Assembly (NCBI GenBank): GCA_034716415.1
Contig: JAYEJB010000011.1
Coordinates: 1 to 49,429, forward strand
Direction of reading: 5' to 3'
DNA length: 49,429 bases
Source of the DNA: JAYEJB01 sp034716415
GTDB taxonomy: Bacteria; Patescibacteriota; Patescibacteriia; SG8-24
A program made the translations under genes and the position numbers. The stretch's first letter is position 1; each line of letters starts with the position of its first letter. The notes beneath the pieces are model-generated. The model saw only the letters and a program-made list of their open reading frames with translations, was not told where the DNA came from and searched no databases. Shown here piece by piece: positions 21,661 through 28,792 of the stretch.

Positions 21661-22329
21661 TCACTCAGATTCGGCTTCTCCATCGACCTCCTCCCCCTCC
21701 TCTTCGTCAGGTTCGAAAGGAGGCGGAATAATATCGTCGAGTCTTTGCAGAAGCAACTCGAGTGAGGAGAGGTCCGATACCGCCATGGGCCAGTTGATCG
21801 ACACGGTCACCTCCATCGGGCACTCTTCGCACCGATGGTTCTCGACCGCACTCAATCGGAGGCTCGCCGGCATCGGACCGTCCATCGGCATGGTCCCGAA
21901 CGGCCTGCCGTGACGATAGCCCGACTCGGTGAAGATGTCGTAGGCGACCGACCAGATGATCCTGTCCCGCGAGGGATTGACCCTGACCCAGACATTGGCT
22001 TCTCCACCAGGGCTGAAAACACGGAACTCATCCTCTCCCGCGAGAAAACCGAGCGTCCAGCCGGGCGGAAGCTGAAGTCCGAGCCAGGTATCCGGAGCCG
22101 ACGTTTCGGGGTAGGGATTCAGAGGCACTTCCCCGCCACGCGCCACCTCGACCGGATCTTCCTCGACCTCGACCAATTCGACCTCGGTGCAATCGCTCCT
22201 CATCGAGATACTCACGTCCGTGGTGACCGGTATCTGCGACGCGGCGCAACCCGACGCACAGAAATGTATGATCAGGACGACGATCAGAGCGGCGACAAAG
22301 AGCGCAAGCTTAACGTATTCCCTTCGCAT
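21661..22329 (-). CDS. lipoprotein, paralogue B
   Basis: A 222-aa lipoprotein with a hydrophobic signal ending in CASGC (lipid-attachment Cys near residue 28). The mature region shares order and motifs with 20542-21168: LPPGWTLGF, a FRVFSPGGEANVWV segment, IIWSVAYD, then EVTVSINWPMAVSDLSSLELLL near the C-terminus, followed by an acidic tail of about 20 residues. A CEEC pair (residues near 168) is specific to this copy. The two genes bracket the HIT gene, suggesting duplication. GGAGGAGG precedes ATG 22329; promoter at 22369-22396; own terminator. Function unknown; cell-surface location is well supported. Confidence 0.82.
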   Translation of the reverse strand: MRREYVKLALFVAALIVVLIIHFCASGCAASQIPVTTDVSISMRSDCTEVELVEVEEDPVEVARGGEVPLNPYPETSAPDTWLGLQLPPGWTLGFLAGEDEFRVFSPGGEANVWVRVNPSRDRIIWSVAYDIFTESGYRHGRPFGTMPMDGPMPASLRLSAVENHRCEECPMEVTVSINWPMAVSDLSSLELLLQRLDDIIPPPFEPDEEEGEEVDGEAESE

Positions 22330-22368
22330 GTATCCTCCTCCGGACGGCCTAATCCGCCCGAATACGGT

Positions 22369-22396
22369 AATTTAGCACAAACAGGTCTGAAGTCAA
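22369..22396 (-). promoter_or_regulatory. promoter of lipoprotein B gene
   Basis: Minus strand: TTGACT (22391-22396), 16-bp spacer, TAAATT (22369-22374). The -35 lies in the edge of the CAACCCCGATG repeat. Confidence 0.7.
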
Positions 22397-22508
22397 CCCC
22401 GATGTTGCTATGCTGCATATGAAAATGCTCATAAGACTAAGTATCACTGGCAATAGACCTATGCGCGCGTACTCATGTAGCAGAGTAACATCGGGGTCAA
22501 CCCCGATG
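22391..22508. repeat. inverted repeat with AACCCCGATGTT arms
   Basis: An imperfect 28-bp pair (about 22391-22418 against 22476-22503) sharing AACCCCGATGTT; a third half-site makes CATCGGGG/CCCCGATG at 22489-22508. No gene lies inside. Confidence 0.65.
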
Positions 22509-22550
22509 CTGGGGTGAGAAAGGGGAGAAGGTGAGGAGGGGCGAAGGGGG

Positions 22551-22920
22551 GAAGACACAAGACACAGATTTCAAGATTCAAGTTATCAATCTTACCCCCA
22601 CCCCAATCCTCCCCCCTGCCACTACCTTGTCATTGCGCCCCGCCTATAGCGGGGTTCCGCCTTCTCTAGATTAGAGATATGTGACGGGAAGGAGACCGCA
22701 GTCGACGAAGCAATCCTGCCCCCTATTGTCATTGCGAGGGAGCCCGCAGGCGACCGCGGCAATCCCGTCGGTTTGAACTAAAATCACGGGATTGCCGCGG
22801 CCTTCGGCCTCGCAATGACAAAAATGGAGACGGGATTGCCGCGGCCTTCGGCCTCGCAATGACAAAAAAAGGGGGGCGAGGGGAGGGAGGATTTTTAAAA
22901 ACTTGTGTCTTGCATCTTCT
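22551..22920. repeat. gene-less repeat block bounded by AAGACACAAG-family arms
   Basis: The left edge has AGACACAAGACAC then TTCAAGATTCAAG (22551-22582); the right edge has the inverse ACTTGTGTCTTGCATCTTC (22901-22919). Between them are ATTGCGAG-family palindromes: 22630-22660, 22728-22760, and two almost identical 39-nt copies at about 22787-22824 and 22829-22867 (GGGATTGCCGCGG...GCAATGACAAAAA). Together with 22391-22508 this accounts for the gap 22330-22992, in which I find no gene. Confidence 0.7.
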
Positions 22921-22935
22921 CCTCTTCCCCCCCAT

Positions 22936-22964
22936 TTGACCCGAACGGAGCGCGCGGATAAGGT
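22936..22964 (+). promoter_or_regulatory. sigma70-type promoter
   Basis: TTGACC (22936-22941), 17-bp spacer, TAAGGT (22959-22964). The weak -10 is also seen for ABC exporter 2. Confidence 0.5.
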
Positions 22965-22992
22965 CAGGGAGGCCCATTGAAAGGAGGTCGTG

Positions 22993-23505
22993 ATGAATAT
23001 CACGGGTGAAGACATCTGGCAGGCCGTCGAAAATGACGCGTTCATGATGTCCCGACTGCCCACCGAAGCACATCGAGCCGCAATGCGCGTGTACGTCCGG
23101 AACTGGCTACCGGCGGCGCTGTCGAATCTACTTGATAGTACGGCTTCTGTCGAGACCGTTTTCAGGGCACAACTCGCTCATGCTCACTGTTGCGAGGTGA
23201 CCGGACTGACTCATCTCCTGACAGCGGCAGACATGAAAGTGCAGCCGCACCATATCCCGGAATTCATCAAGCAAATGACACGGGGGCTGTACGAGTACGC
23301 CTTTTCCCGACTCAAGCCGTTCGTCGATGATGTCCAGCTCTTCCTGGACCTGCACGACGCGACCGAGCGTGACGTGCTGAAAACGACGAGCCTGACACCG
23401 GAGAATATCGGACGAATCCTGTGTGGGGAGATGACGATCGGCGATGTCCTGCTCACTCAACCCGCGGTCGTCCTCGACCAGTCCGAGGACTCCTCGCCGG
23501 TGTGA
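22993..23505 (+). CDS. hypothetical helical protein (170 aa)
   Basis: Cytosolic 170-aa protein, mostly helical, with no recognised family. His and Cys are unusually frequent in the middle (AQLAHAHCCEVTGLTHLL; VQPHHIPEF), so a metal- or haem-binding helical bundle is conceivable but unproven. The C-terminal 30 residues are acidic and disordered. AAAGGAGGT at 22980-22988 with 5-nt spacing gives ATG 22993 rather than GTG 22990. Monocistronic: promoter at 22936-22964 and terminator at 23514-23540. It sits just after a large repeat block. Confidence 0.75.
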   Translation: MNITGEDIWQAVENDAFMMSRLPTEAHRAAMRVYVRNWLPAALSNLLDSTASVETVFRAQLAHAHCCEVTGLTHLLTAADMKVQPHHIPEFIKQMTRGLYEYAFSRLKPFVDDVQLFLDLHDATERDVLKTTSLTPENIGRILCGEMTIGDVLLTQPAVVLDQSEDSSPV

Positions 23506-23513
23506 CTTGACGC

Positions 23514-23540
23514 AATCGACTCTTTACGGGTCGATTTTTT
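23514..23540 (+). terminator. intrinsic terminator
   Basis: 7-bp stem AATCGAC/GTCGATT, 9-nt loop, T tract. Confidence 0.85.
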
Positions 23541-23590
23541 CAAAGAGGTGAATATCCCTTGATGCCAAGTGTGTTCTCTAATGTCACCCA

Positions 23591-23720
23591 ATGTCATCCC
23601 CGTACCCCCTCCAATGTCATCCCCGCGCAGGCGGGGATCCACGATACGGGGACGCTACAGTTGATGTTCCGTGGATTCCCGCCTACGCGGGAATGACATG
23701 GAAAATGCGGGAATGACATG
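23591..23720. repeat. GGAATGACAT-family fold-back with partial copies
   Basis: Main palindrome: arms 23614-23642 and 23671-23699 (26 of 29 pair), with GCGCAGGCGGGG/CCCGCCTACGCG cores and a 28-nt spacer. Half-copies ATGTCATCCCC at 23591 and GCGGGAATGACATG at 23707-23720 flank it. No gene in 23541-23795. Confidence 0.85.
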
Positions 23721-23759
23721 TCGGATATACGTGTCGTAAAGGGATAATCACCTTCAAAG

Positions 23760-23785
23760 AAAAAACCGTCCGCGTAAACGGACGG
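23760..23785 (-). terminator. terminator of ABC exporter 2
   Basis: Minus strand: perfect 7-bp stem CCGTCCG/CGGACGG, 6-nt loop, T6. Confidence 0.92.
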
Positions 23786-23795
23786 CCGTGAAAGA

Positions 23796-25673
23796 TCAAA
23801 GATTGATTTCCACCCCCTGGTCTTCAGCCTGCCGGCGGAAAGTGGAAGAAAGCGGATGCAACTCCTCGAACGAACCGGCGACTGCCTCGACCTGCTCCCC
23901 GCCATCCCCGACGTCCTCGATCGGACGCATAACGACGAATTTGTCGCACAGACGACGGACCGTGGAAAGCCGGTGCGTGATGATGAGCACCGTGACGTCC
24001 GGAGCGATGAGCTCCCGCAGACCTCGCTGGACCGCCTTCTCGGTGGTCGAGTCCAGGGACGATGTCGCCTCGTCGATGACGATGAACATCGCCTTGCGGA
24101 TGACCGCCGCGGCTACCATCAGACGCTGTTTCTGTCCGCCGGAGAGCTTGATGCCCCGCCGACCGACGACCGTATCCAGTCCGTCCACCAGCCGTTCGCC
24201 GAAATCGACCTGCAACAGACGCATGACGCGCCACAACTCGTCATCGGTCCACCTGCCACGTTCGTCTTCCCGCACCCCGTAGAGCAGATTGTAACGAATA
24301 GTACCGTCAAAAACGCACGGCTCCTGGGGAATGTAGGCGAGCATGCGGACCCACGAATCGTTCCTGACGTCACGCAGGTCGATGCCGTTCACCAACACAC
24401 TGCCCTCGGTCGGATCCATGAAGCGCTGAACCAGCCGACCGATGGTGGTCTTGCCCGCACCAGTCTGACCGATAAGGGCGACCCTCTCTCCGGCCCGCAT
24501 CAAAAAATTCACGTTTCGCAGGATCGACGGGGGTTCCTTGCCTTTTTCGTCGAGACTGTTCGCATACCTGAGACCCACATCACGCAATTCGACACTGACC
24601 GATTCGTCCGGGTCGAGCTCGCGCGCATCTTCGCGATCCGTGACCTCGTTCGGCATGGACAACGCTTCGCGCAGAGATCGCACCGACGGCATGCTCTTGT
24701 TCATGCGGTGTTCGATGCTTCCGATCCGCCACATGTCGCTAGCGACACGATCCGACCAGATGTAGACCGGGAGAAGCATGCCGATGCTCCAGATACCCGA
24801 TTTGATCTGCCATGCCGCGAACGCCACTAGTGCTACCACGACCAGCGCGTAGAGGAAACCACGGATGTGGATCACCTTGATGAACCATAAGTGAAAGACT
24901 CGCGTCGGTATGAGCCATTTACGATACAGGATTTCCAGATTCCTGGTCTCGTACTCGGCCATGCCGTTCGTCTTGACGCGCTCTACACCCTGCCATCTCT
25001 CCACACGGTAACGGTTGATTTTCCTGTGTTCGGCATCCAACGGAGTCAAAGTCTCAATGATGCGACGATTGATCCAGACGGCGTAGATCATGAACGTGAC
25101 GAACAGACCCACCATCACGACACCGGCCACCCAGGATATAGCGAACAGATAGACGAACGAGATGAGGACCGTAAAGACCAAGCTCAGGCCGTCGAACATC
25201 AGGACGTACTCGGCTTCGAGCACCCGATTCCTGCCGCTCTCGACATTGGCCGACGAGAGCGTGTTAGCCTCGCGCAGATGCTGACCGAGTGACTTACTGA
25301 AGAACAGCTCTGTTGCGCGCACATCGAGACGGATGATGTCCTCGCCGAATGCGTATTCACGGTTCTTGAAATGGATGTAACTGAACAGCTGATGGAGGAG
25401 CGTCAGGACCAACAAGGAAACGATCGACCAATTGATGACCGAATCGTCATTCGCCTGGAGTCCGTCAGCCAGCCACTTGATGGAGAGCGGCATCAACATG
25501 GCAAAGACCGCCGACATGAACATGCCGACCAGTGATCGCTTCAGATACTTCCTGCTCTCCGGCGTGATGAACTCTCGCCATACCCAGCCGAAGACCCGAA
25601 AGGTCTCGGCTGAATCCTTCAAGTACTCGCGCCAGTTGGACGCGATCTTCCGAGTCTCCCTTGGGTCTTTCAT
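23796..25673 (-). CDS. ABC exporter, fused permease-ATPase (copy 2)
   Basis: A 625-aa half-transporter paralogous to 13731-15695. The N-terminus (NWREYLKDSAETF, WVWREFITPESRKYL) mirrors copy 1; about six membrane segments follow (residues 45-300), then an ATPase with Walker A GQTGAGKT, Q-loop YIPQE, signature LSGGQKQ, Walker B FIVIDEATSSLD and H-loop THRLS, all intact. The loop motif ATELFFSKSLGQHL and LSSANVESG is shared with copy 1. Copy 2 lacks the C-terminal extension of copy 1. The copies are 8 kb apart on the same strand and bracket the lipoprotein and secreted-protein genes; whether they form a heterodimer is open. Substrate unknown. Confidence 0.92.
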   Translation of the reverse strand: MKDPRETRKIASNWREYLKDSAETFRVFGWVWREFITPESRKYLKRSLVGMFMSAVFAMLMPLSIKWLADGLQANDDSVINWSIVSLLVLTLLHQLFSYIHFKNREYAFGEDIIRLDVRATELFFSKSLGQHLREANTLSSANVESGRNRVLEAEYVLMFDGLSLVFTVLISFVYLFAISWVAGVVMVGLFVTFMIYAVWINRRIIETLTPLDAEHRKINRYRVERWQGVERVKTNGMAEYETRNLEILYRKWLIPTRVFHLWFIKVIHIRGFLYALVVVALVAFAAWQIKSGIWSIGMLLPVYIWSDRVASDMWRIGSIEHRMNKSMPSVRSLREALSMPNEVTDREDARELDPDESVSVELRDVGLRYANSLDEKGKEPPSILRNVNFLMRAGERVALIGQTGAGKTTIGRLVQRFMDPTEGSVLVNGIDLRDVRNDSWVRMLAYIPQEPCVFDGTIRYNLLYGVREDERGRWTDDELWRVMRLLQVDFGERLVDGLDTVVGRRGIKLSGGQKQRLMVAAAVIRKAMFIVIDEATSSLDSTTEKAVQRGLRELIAPDVTVLIITHRLSTVRRLCDKFVVMRPIEDVGDGGEQVEAVAGSFEELHPLSSTFRRQAEDQGVEINL

Positions 25674-25738
25674 TTCGGACCTTTCTTCCTTTGTAAAGGA
25701 CTGTCTGACCGCGCACTAGATAGCACGCAGGATATCGA

Positions 25739-25767
25739 ACCTTAACAGAGGCGTCGATGCAAGTCAA
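25739..25767 (-). promoter_or_regulatory. promoter of ABC exporter 2
   Basis: Minus strand: TTGACT (25762-25767), 17-bp spacer, TAAGGT (25739-25744). Confidence 0.55.
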
Positions 25768-25777
25768 GGCTGATGAT

Positions 25778-25806
25778 TTGACCTGATTCGCGACCGCACA
25801 TACGCT
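25778..25806 (+). promoter_or_regulatory. promoter of 40-aa membrane protein
   Basis: TTGACC (25778-25783), 17-bp spacer, TACGCT (25801-25806). It is divergent from the exporter 2 promoter, 10 bp away. Confidence 0.5.
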
Positions 25807-25824
25807 TAATCCAGGAGGGTTCTG

Positions 25825-25947
25825 ATGACTCCGGAAGAAAAGGAACACAACCACCGCGTTACCCTACTTCTCGCGATACTGCTGGTACTCGGCATCGCCG
25901 GACTCGCTTTCGTCATCGCCATGCTCGCATTCCTGCTGGTGCTGTGA
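25825..25947 (+). CDS. 40-aa single-pass membrane protein
   Basis: A 40-residue protein: a charged head MTPEEKEHNHRV followed by an uninterrupted hydrophobic stretch of about 28 residues (LLLAILLVLGIAGLAFVIAM and on) to the C-terminus LLVL. Evidence for a real gene is a good AGGAGGG (25813-25819) 5-6 nt before the ATG, a promoter, and a terminator 8 bp after the stop, all fitting one short transcript. The topology prediction is N-in with the C-terminus just outside. Such small proteins often regulate a membrane partner; the divergent ABC exporter is the nearest candidate, but this is inference only. Confidence 0.75.
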   Translation: MTPEEKEHNHRVTLLLAILLVLGIAGLAFVIAMLAFLLVL

Positions 25948-25955
25948 CGACCATG

Positions 25956-25986
25956 CTCTGCACCTCGATCGGTGTGGAGTTTTCTT
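25956..25986 (+). terminator. intrinsic terminator
   Basis: 9-bp stem CTCTGCACC/GGTGTGGAG with two G-T pairs, 6-nt loop, TTTTCTT tail. Confidence 0.75.
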
Positions 25987-26016
25987 ATTCACTGTTTGAC
26001 ACAAAAAACCCTATTT

Positions 26017-26142
26017 ATCATTACGAGCGAAGCGAAGCAATCCCGTCGGGATTGCCGCGGTCACCTGTCCCGCCCGTAGCGGGACCCCGCCTTCTTTGAT
26101 TTAAGATAAGTGGCGGGGCGGGCTCCCTCGCAACGACAAAGA
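26017..26142. repeat. ATTGCGAG-family composite palindrome
   Basis: Begins CATTACGAGCGAAGCGAAGC and ends GGCTCCCTCGCAACGACAAAG, with internal CGGGATTGCCGCGG and CCGTAGCGGG hairpins. Degraded relative to the copies at 20363 and 22630. Confidence 0.7.
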
Positions 26143-26167
26143 GGATTCAGCGTCACAAACCGTGAAT

Positions 26168-26196
26168 AAAAAAATCGCGCCGTAAAAAGCGCGATT
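26168..26196 (-). terminator. terminator of cytidine deaminase gene
   Basis: Minus strand: 8-bp stem AATCGCGC/GCGCGATT, 8-nt loop, T run. Confidence 0.9.
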
Positions 26197-26200
26197 ATCA

Positions 26201-26740
26201 CTACGCGATATCCGCCGGATCGAACGAGAACGGCAAGGCATCACCGAACCTGACGATGGACACGATTCCGCCCGGCAGATAGCTGATGAGACGAGTGTCC
26301 GGACCGACCTTGAACTCGTTGATGATCTGCAGGCAGTGCCCGCAAGGCGCCCCCGCCCAACTGAGATCCACCTCATCGAGATCGGGCCATCCGTCACCCT
26401 GTATCGGATTCGGCGGTTGAACCCGCTCATGCGCGGCGACGATCGCTACCGTCCTGACACGCATATCCCCCTCGGCTTCCCCGACCGCGCTGACGATAGC
26501 GGCTTGTTCGGCGTGAGTGCCCTCGGTGTAAGTGTTGATCTCGACATTGCAGCCCGAGAAAATCTCTCCGCTTACGGTCCTCACGGCGGCCCCCACCTTA
26601 TAATGGGAATAGGGAGCGCGAGCCCTGGGTCGTCGTCGCCAGGCCGCGAATAGCAGGTTACGATCTTCACTCGATAGATCCGGCGGGACGCAGAATTTCG
26701 CTTCAATCGGCTCCGGTCTGACGATTGTCTTCCAAGCCAT
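26201..26740 (-). CDS. cdd: cytidine deaminase-like enzyme
   Basis: A 179-aa zinc-dependent deaminase that would convert cytidine/deoxycytidine to uridine forms in pyrimidine salvage. The zinc and catalytic motifs are complete: THAEQAAI (His ligand plus proton-shuttle Glu) and APCGHC (PCxxC). The substrate-binding YSHYKVGAAV block precedes them, followed by the GCNVE-type strand (FSGCNVEINTY). It is longer than the usual 130-aa tetrameric enzyme, with an insert between the two zinc motifs (QPPNPIQGDGWPDLDEVDLS) and an N-terminal extension of about 40 residues. AAAGGAG before ATG 26740 sets the start; in-frame codons upstream run into repeats. Single gene. Confidence 0.92.
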   Translation of the reverse strand: MAWKTIVRPEPIEAKFCVPPDLSSEDRNLLFAAWRRRPRARAPYSHYKVGAAVRTVSGEIFSGCNVEINTYTEGTHAEQAAIVSAVGEAEGDMRVRTVAIVAAHERVQPPNPIQGDGWPDLDEVDLSWAGAPCGHCLQIINEFKVGPDTRLISYLPGGIVSIVRFGDALPFSFDPADIA

Positions 26741-26810
26741 CCCTGATACTCCTTTCAGAATGTACTGCCGATACTTCAGCACGAACCGACATTTCTGCCA
26801 AATGAAGACT

Positions 26811-26934
26811 CCCCGGGCTGAAGCCCAGGGTATCTGACATATTATGACTTCTTTCATCCGCCGAAGCCCACCCGCCTTCGCCAAGGCTACGGCGGGTCCA
26901 CATCTCACATTCATCCACGGGCTGAAGCCCGTGG
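26811..26934. repeat. GGGCTGAAGCCC and CGCCAAGGCT palindromes
   Basis: GGGCTGAAGCCC occurs near 26816 and, within a 20-bp perfect-arm palindrome CCACGGGC...GCCCGTGG, at 26915-26934. Between them is CCGCCTTCGCCAAGGCTACGG (26872-26892), the CGCCAAGGCT family also seen at 37095 and inside clpC at 43600. No gene in 26741-26952. Confidence 0.75.
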
Positions 26935-26952
26935 TTTTCTGCGGAGGCGGAT

Positions 26953-26988
26953 AAAAAACCCGTACCGATTGTTATGCTCCGGTACGGG
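26953..26988 (-). terminator. intrinsic terminator
   Basis: Minus strand: 9-bp stem CCCGTACCG/CGGTACGGG, 12-nt loop, T6. Confidence 0.88.
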
Positions 26989-26997
26989 ACAGGCCTC

Positions 26998-27306
26998 CTA
27001 GGACGGTGTGACTTCGGCAAGTCCGAAGTAAAAAATGGTGAACTCACTGCGCCAGTCGCCGTTACCCGCATAGTCGGATTCAGGATGGACCACCACCTGG
27101 ACGCTCTGCGGCGGGATACCGGCATCATCCAGCCGGTCCAGGAACGCCGTCACAGCCAACCTCATCTCGGATAACGGTAAGACAATATATCCGTCCACCT
27201 TCCGCCATTTGGCCCCATGGCCGACTGACTTGAGTATGCGTTCCGCAATCTGATGCGTAATGGCGACTGAACGCCATTTCGGCTTCTCGTTTTCCCTGTA
27301 GACCAT
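26998..27306 (-). CDS. hypothetical protein (102 aa)
   Basis: A 102-aa soluble protein, unrecognised. The predicted pattern is helix (ITHQIAERILKSVG), strand (GYIVLPLSEM), helix (RLAVTAFLDRLDDAG), strand (QSVQVVVHPES), strand (RSEFTIFYFG), a small alpha/beta fold. GAGGAG upstream of ATG 27306 sets the start; TATAGT at about 27324-27329 may be its -10. It is monocistronic with its own terminator at 26953-26988 and divergent from the 29-aa membrane protein gene. Confidence 0.72.
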   Translation of the reverse strand: MVYRENEKPKWRSVAITHQIAERILKSVGHGAKWRKVDGYIVLPLSEMRLAVTAFLDRLDDAGIPPQSVQVVVHPESDYAGNGDWRSEFTIFYFGLAEVTPS

Positions 27307-27367
27307 TTCGCGCTCCTCGCAAAGGACTATACTGAACTTAATGACATGGCCTCCTGCAGTCAATGGT

Positions 27368-27396
27368 TTGACTCGGACCGAATTCCGTCCTATCCT
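27368..27396 (+). promoter_or_regulatory. promoter of 29-aa membrane protein
   Basis: TTGACT (27368-27373), 17-bp spacer, TATCCT (27391-27396). Confidence 0.65.
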
Positions 27397-27428
27397 TCAT
27401 TGCGCACCTTAACCGAAAGGGATCTGTC

Positions 27429-27518
27429 ATGTTCAGGAAACCCAAAGCGATCCTTATTGTCATAGCCATCTTCGGCGTGCTGTACGCGCTGATGCGCCTC
27501 GCGGCTGACTGCGGCTGA
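27429..27518 (+). CDS. 29-aa single-pass membrane protein
   Basis: Very small protein: basic start MFRKPK, a hydrophobic span of about 16 residues (AILIVIAIFGVLYALM), and a short tail RLAADCG ending with a Cys. A promoter 33 bp upstream, AAAGGGA before the ATG and a UUCG-capped terminator directly after the stop make a self-contained unit of about 150 nt. This is the second such unit in 2 kb (compare 25825-25947), although the sequences are not related. It could alternatively be a regulatory RNA whose short frame is incidental. Confidence 0.6.
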   Translation: MFRKPKAILIVIAIFGVLYALMRLAADCG

Positions 27519-27527
27519 CGCCGACTC

Positions 27528-27548
27528 AAACACCTTCGGGTGTTTTTT
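27528..27548 (+). terminator. intrinsic terminator
   Basis: Perfect 7-bp stem AAACACC/GGTGTTT with a TTCG tetraloop and T tract. Confidence 0.92.
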
Positions 27549-27674
27549 CGCTACAGAACCCTTTAGCGGACGAAGTCCGCAATATGATACGCGAACCCCC
27601 GTAGCTTTAGCGCAAGGGGATTATTTGCGTGCCGGTGCTCTGACGGGCACAATCCATGATAAAGGAGTCACACG

Positions 27675-28016
27675 ATGAGACAGACAGCCCTTTTACTAGG
27701 CATCATCCTGACGTCATCACTGTTGATCAGCGGATCCTGCCCGAACCGCTCGTCCACCGATGATTTTGTCACCCGGATACAGGAAGCACGCAACCGGATT
27801 CAGACACCGTCCGGAGAGATCACTCTCTTGCCCGGAGAGCGCGTCCTGGATGTGGACATCAATTGTCTGACGACCGAACCGCAATGCCTGGTCATCTTGA
27901 CCAGACCGATGCATCGACGGGAAAGACCGCGATCGCTGAAACTGCATCTTCCTTACGCGGAAAGGCCGTTACCGTCGTCCATCACGATACAGGAGACGGC
28001 GAGGGAAAGACGGTGA
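27675..28016 (+). CDS. small putative lipoprotein (113 aa)
   Basis: A 113-aa exported protein. The signal MRQTALLLGIILTSSLLISGSC ends in a lipobox-like S-G-S-C (Cys22, imperfect). The mature 90 residues are soluble, with two later Cys (DINCLTTEPQC) and a basic C-terminus (TARERR); no family recognised. AAAGGAG at 27660-27666 precedes ATG 27675. Single gene, terminator directly downstream. Upstream 27549-27660 holds short hairpins (GCGGAC/GTCCGC) but no clear promoter. Confidence 0.75.
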   Translation: MRQTALLLGIILTSSLLISGSCPNRSSTDDFVTRIQEARNRIQTPSGEITLLPGERVLDVDINCLTTEPQCLVILTRPMHRRERPRSLKLHLPYAERPLPSSITIQETARERR

Positions 28017-28018
28017 CC

Positions 28019-28044
28019 AAAAAACACCTCACGCGAGGTGTTTT
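28019..28044. terminator. bidirectional terminator
   Basis: Perfect 10-bp stem AAAACACCTC/GAGGTGTTTT, 4-nt loop, U-rich on both sides. It lies between the 27675-28016 gene and the convergent glycosyltransferase operon. Confidence 0.92.
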
Positions 28045-28067
28045 ATTATCATTCCCTTCTGACCCCA

Positions 28068-28790
28068 TCAATATTTCCTCAAACCTGCCTTATAAAGAAA
28101 CAGATTCTTCAAGATCCCCAACCCGTATTCGCATGACGGCCAGAATCCGATCATCGACGCGCCTTCGAAATATTTCGTCATGATCGGCACTTCACCGAAT
28201 CTCATCTTCTTGTCGGCGAGCTGGATGATGATCTGCGTATCGAAGACGAAGTTGTCGCTGTTCCGCTCGATGTCGATCTCGTCGAAGACTCTCATGTCGT
28301 ACGCGCGCAGACCGGAATGGAATTCGGTCAGCTTGGTACCCAGTACCAGATTCCCCAGCTTGGTCAGCGCGATGTTCGCCGCAAACTTCCACCACGGCAT
28401 ACCGCCCTTCCGGGCGTTCTCCGGATGGATCATCCGCGAACCGAACACCGCCCGCGCGCCTTCGTTCACGATCTTCTCGACCATGGGCGGGATGTATTCC
28501 GGACTGTACTGGTGATCTGGATGGATCATGACCGCGATGTCGGCGCCGCGCTCCTTGGCCAGCCGGTAACAGCTCTTCTGGTTGCCGCCGTATCCCCTGT
28601 TCTTCGGATGTACGTACACGTGTATCGGCAGGGTCTTCGCCACCTCGACCGTCCTGTCCTTACTGCAATCGTCGACCAGGATGACGTCGTCGAACCACCC
28701 CTCGGGTAGCGCCTTGTGACACTCCACCAAAGTCCTCTCCGCGTTGTAGGCCGGCATGACGACGGCGATCTTCTTTCCCTTATACGGCAT
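28068..28790 (-). CDS. family 2 glycosyltransferase (dolichol-phosphate-mannose-synthase-like)
   Basis: A 240-aa soluble GT-A fold enzyme. AVVMPAYNAERTL starts the nucleotide-sugar-binding fold, ILVDDCSKDRT is the second conserved block, and MIHPDHQY occupies the DxD position. GSRMIHPENARKGGMP and HSGLRAYDMRV match the polyprenyl-phosphate sugar transferase subgroup. No C-terminal membrane domain, so it probably works at the inner membrane face, making polyprenyl-phosphate-sugar. It starts 2 nt after the stop of the GT39-like gene (28793-30394). Polyprenyl-phosphate sugars are the donors of GT39-type enzymes, so the two plausibly act in sequence in surface glycosylation (inference). Confidence 0.92.
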   Translation of the reverse strand: MPYKGKKIAVVMPAYNAERTLVECHKALPEGWFDDVILVDDCSKDRTVEVAKTLPIHVYVHPKNRGYGGNQKSCYRLAKERGADIAVMIHPDHQYSPEYIPPMVEKIVNEGARAVFGSRMIHPENARKGGMPWWKFAANIALTKLGNLVLGTKLTEFHSGLRAYDMRVFDEIDIERNSDNFVFDTQIIIQLADKKMRFGEVPIMTKYFEGASMIGFWPSCEYGLGILKNLFLYKAGLRKY

Positions 28791-28792
28791 AA

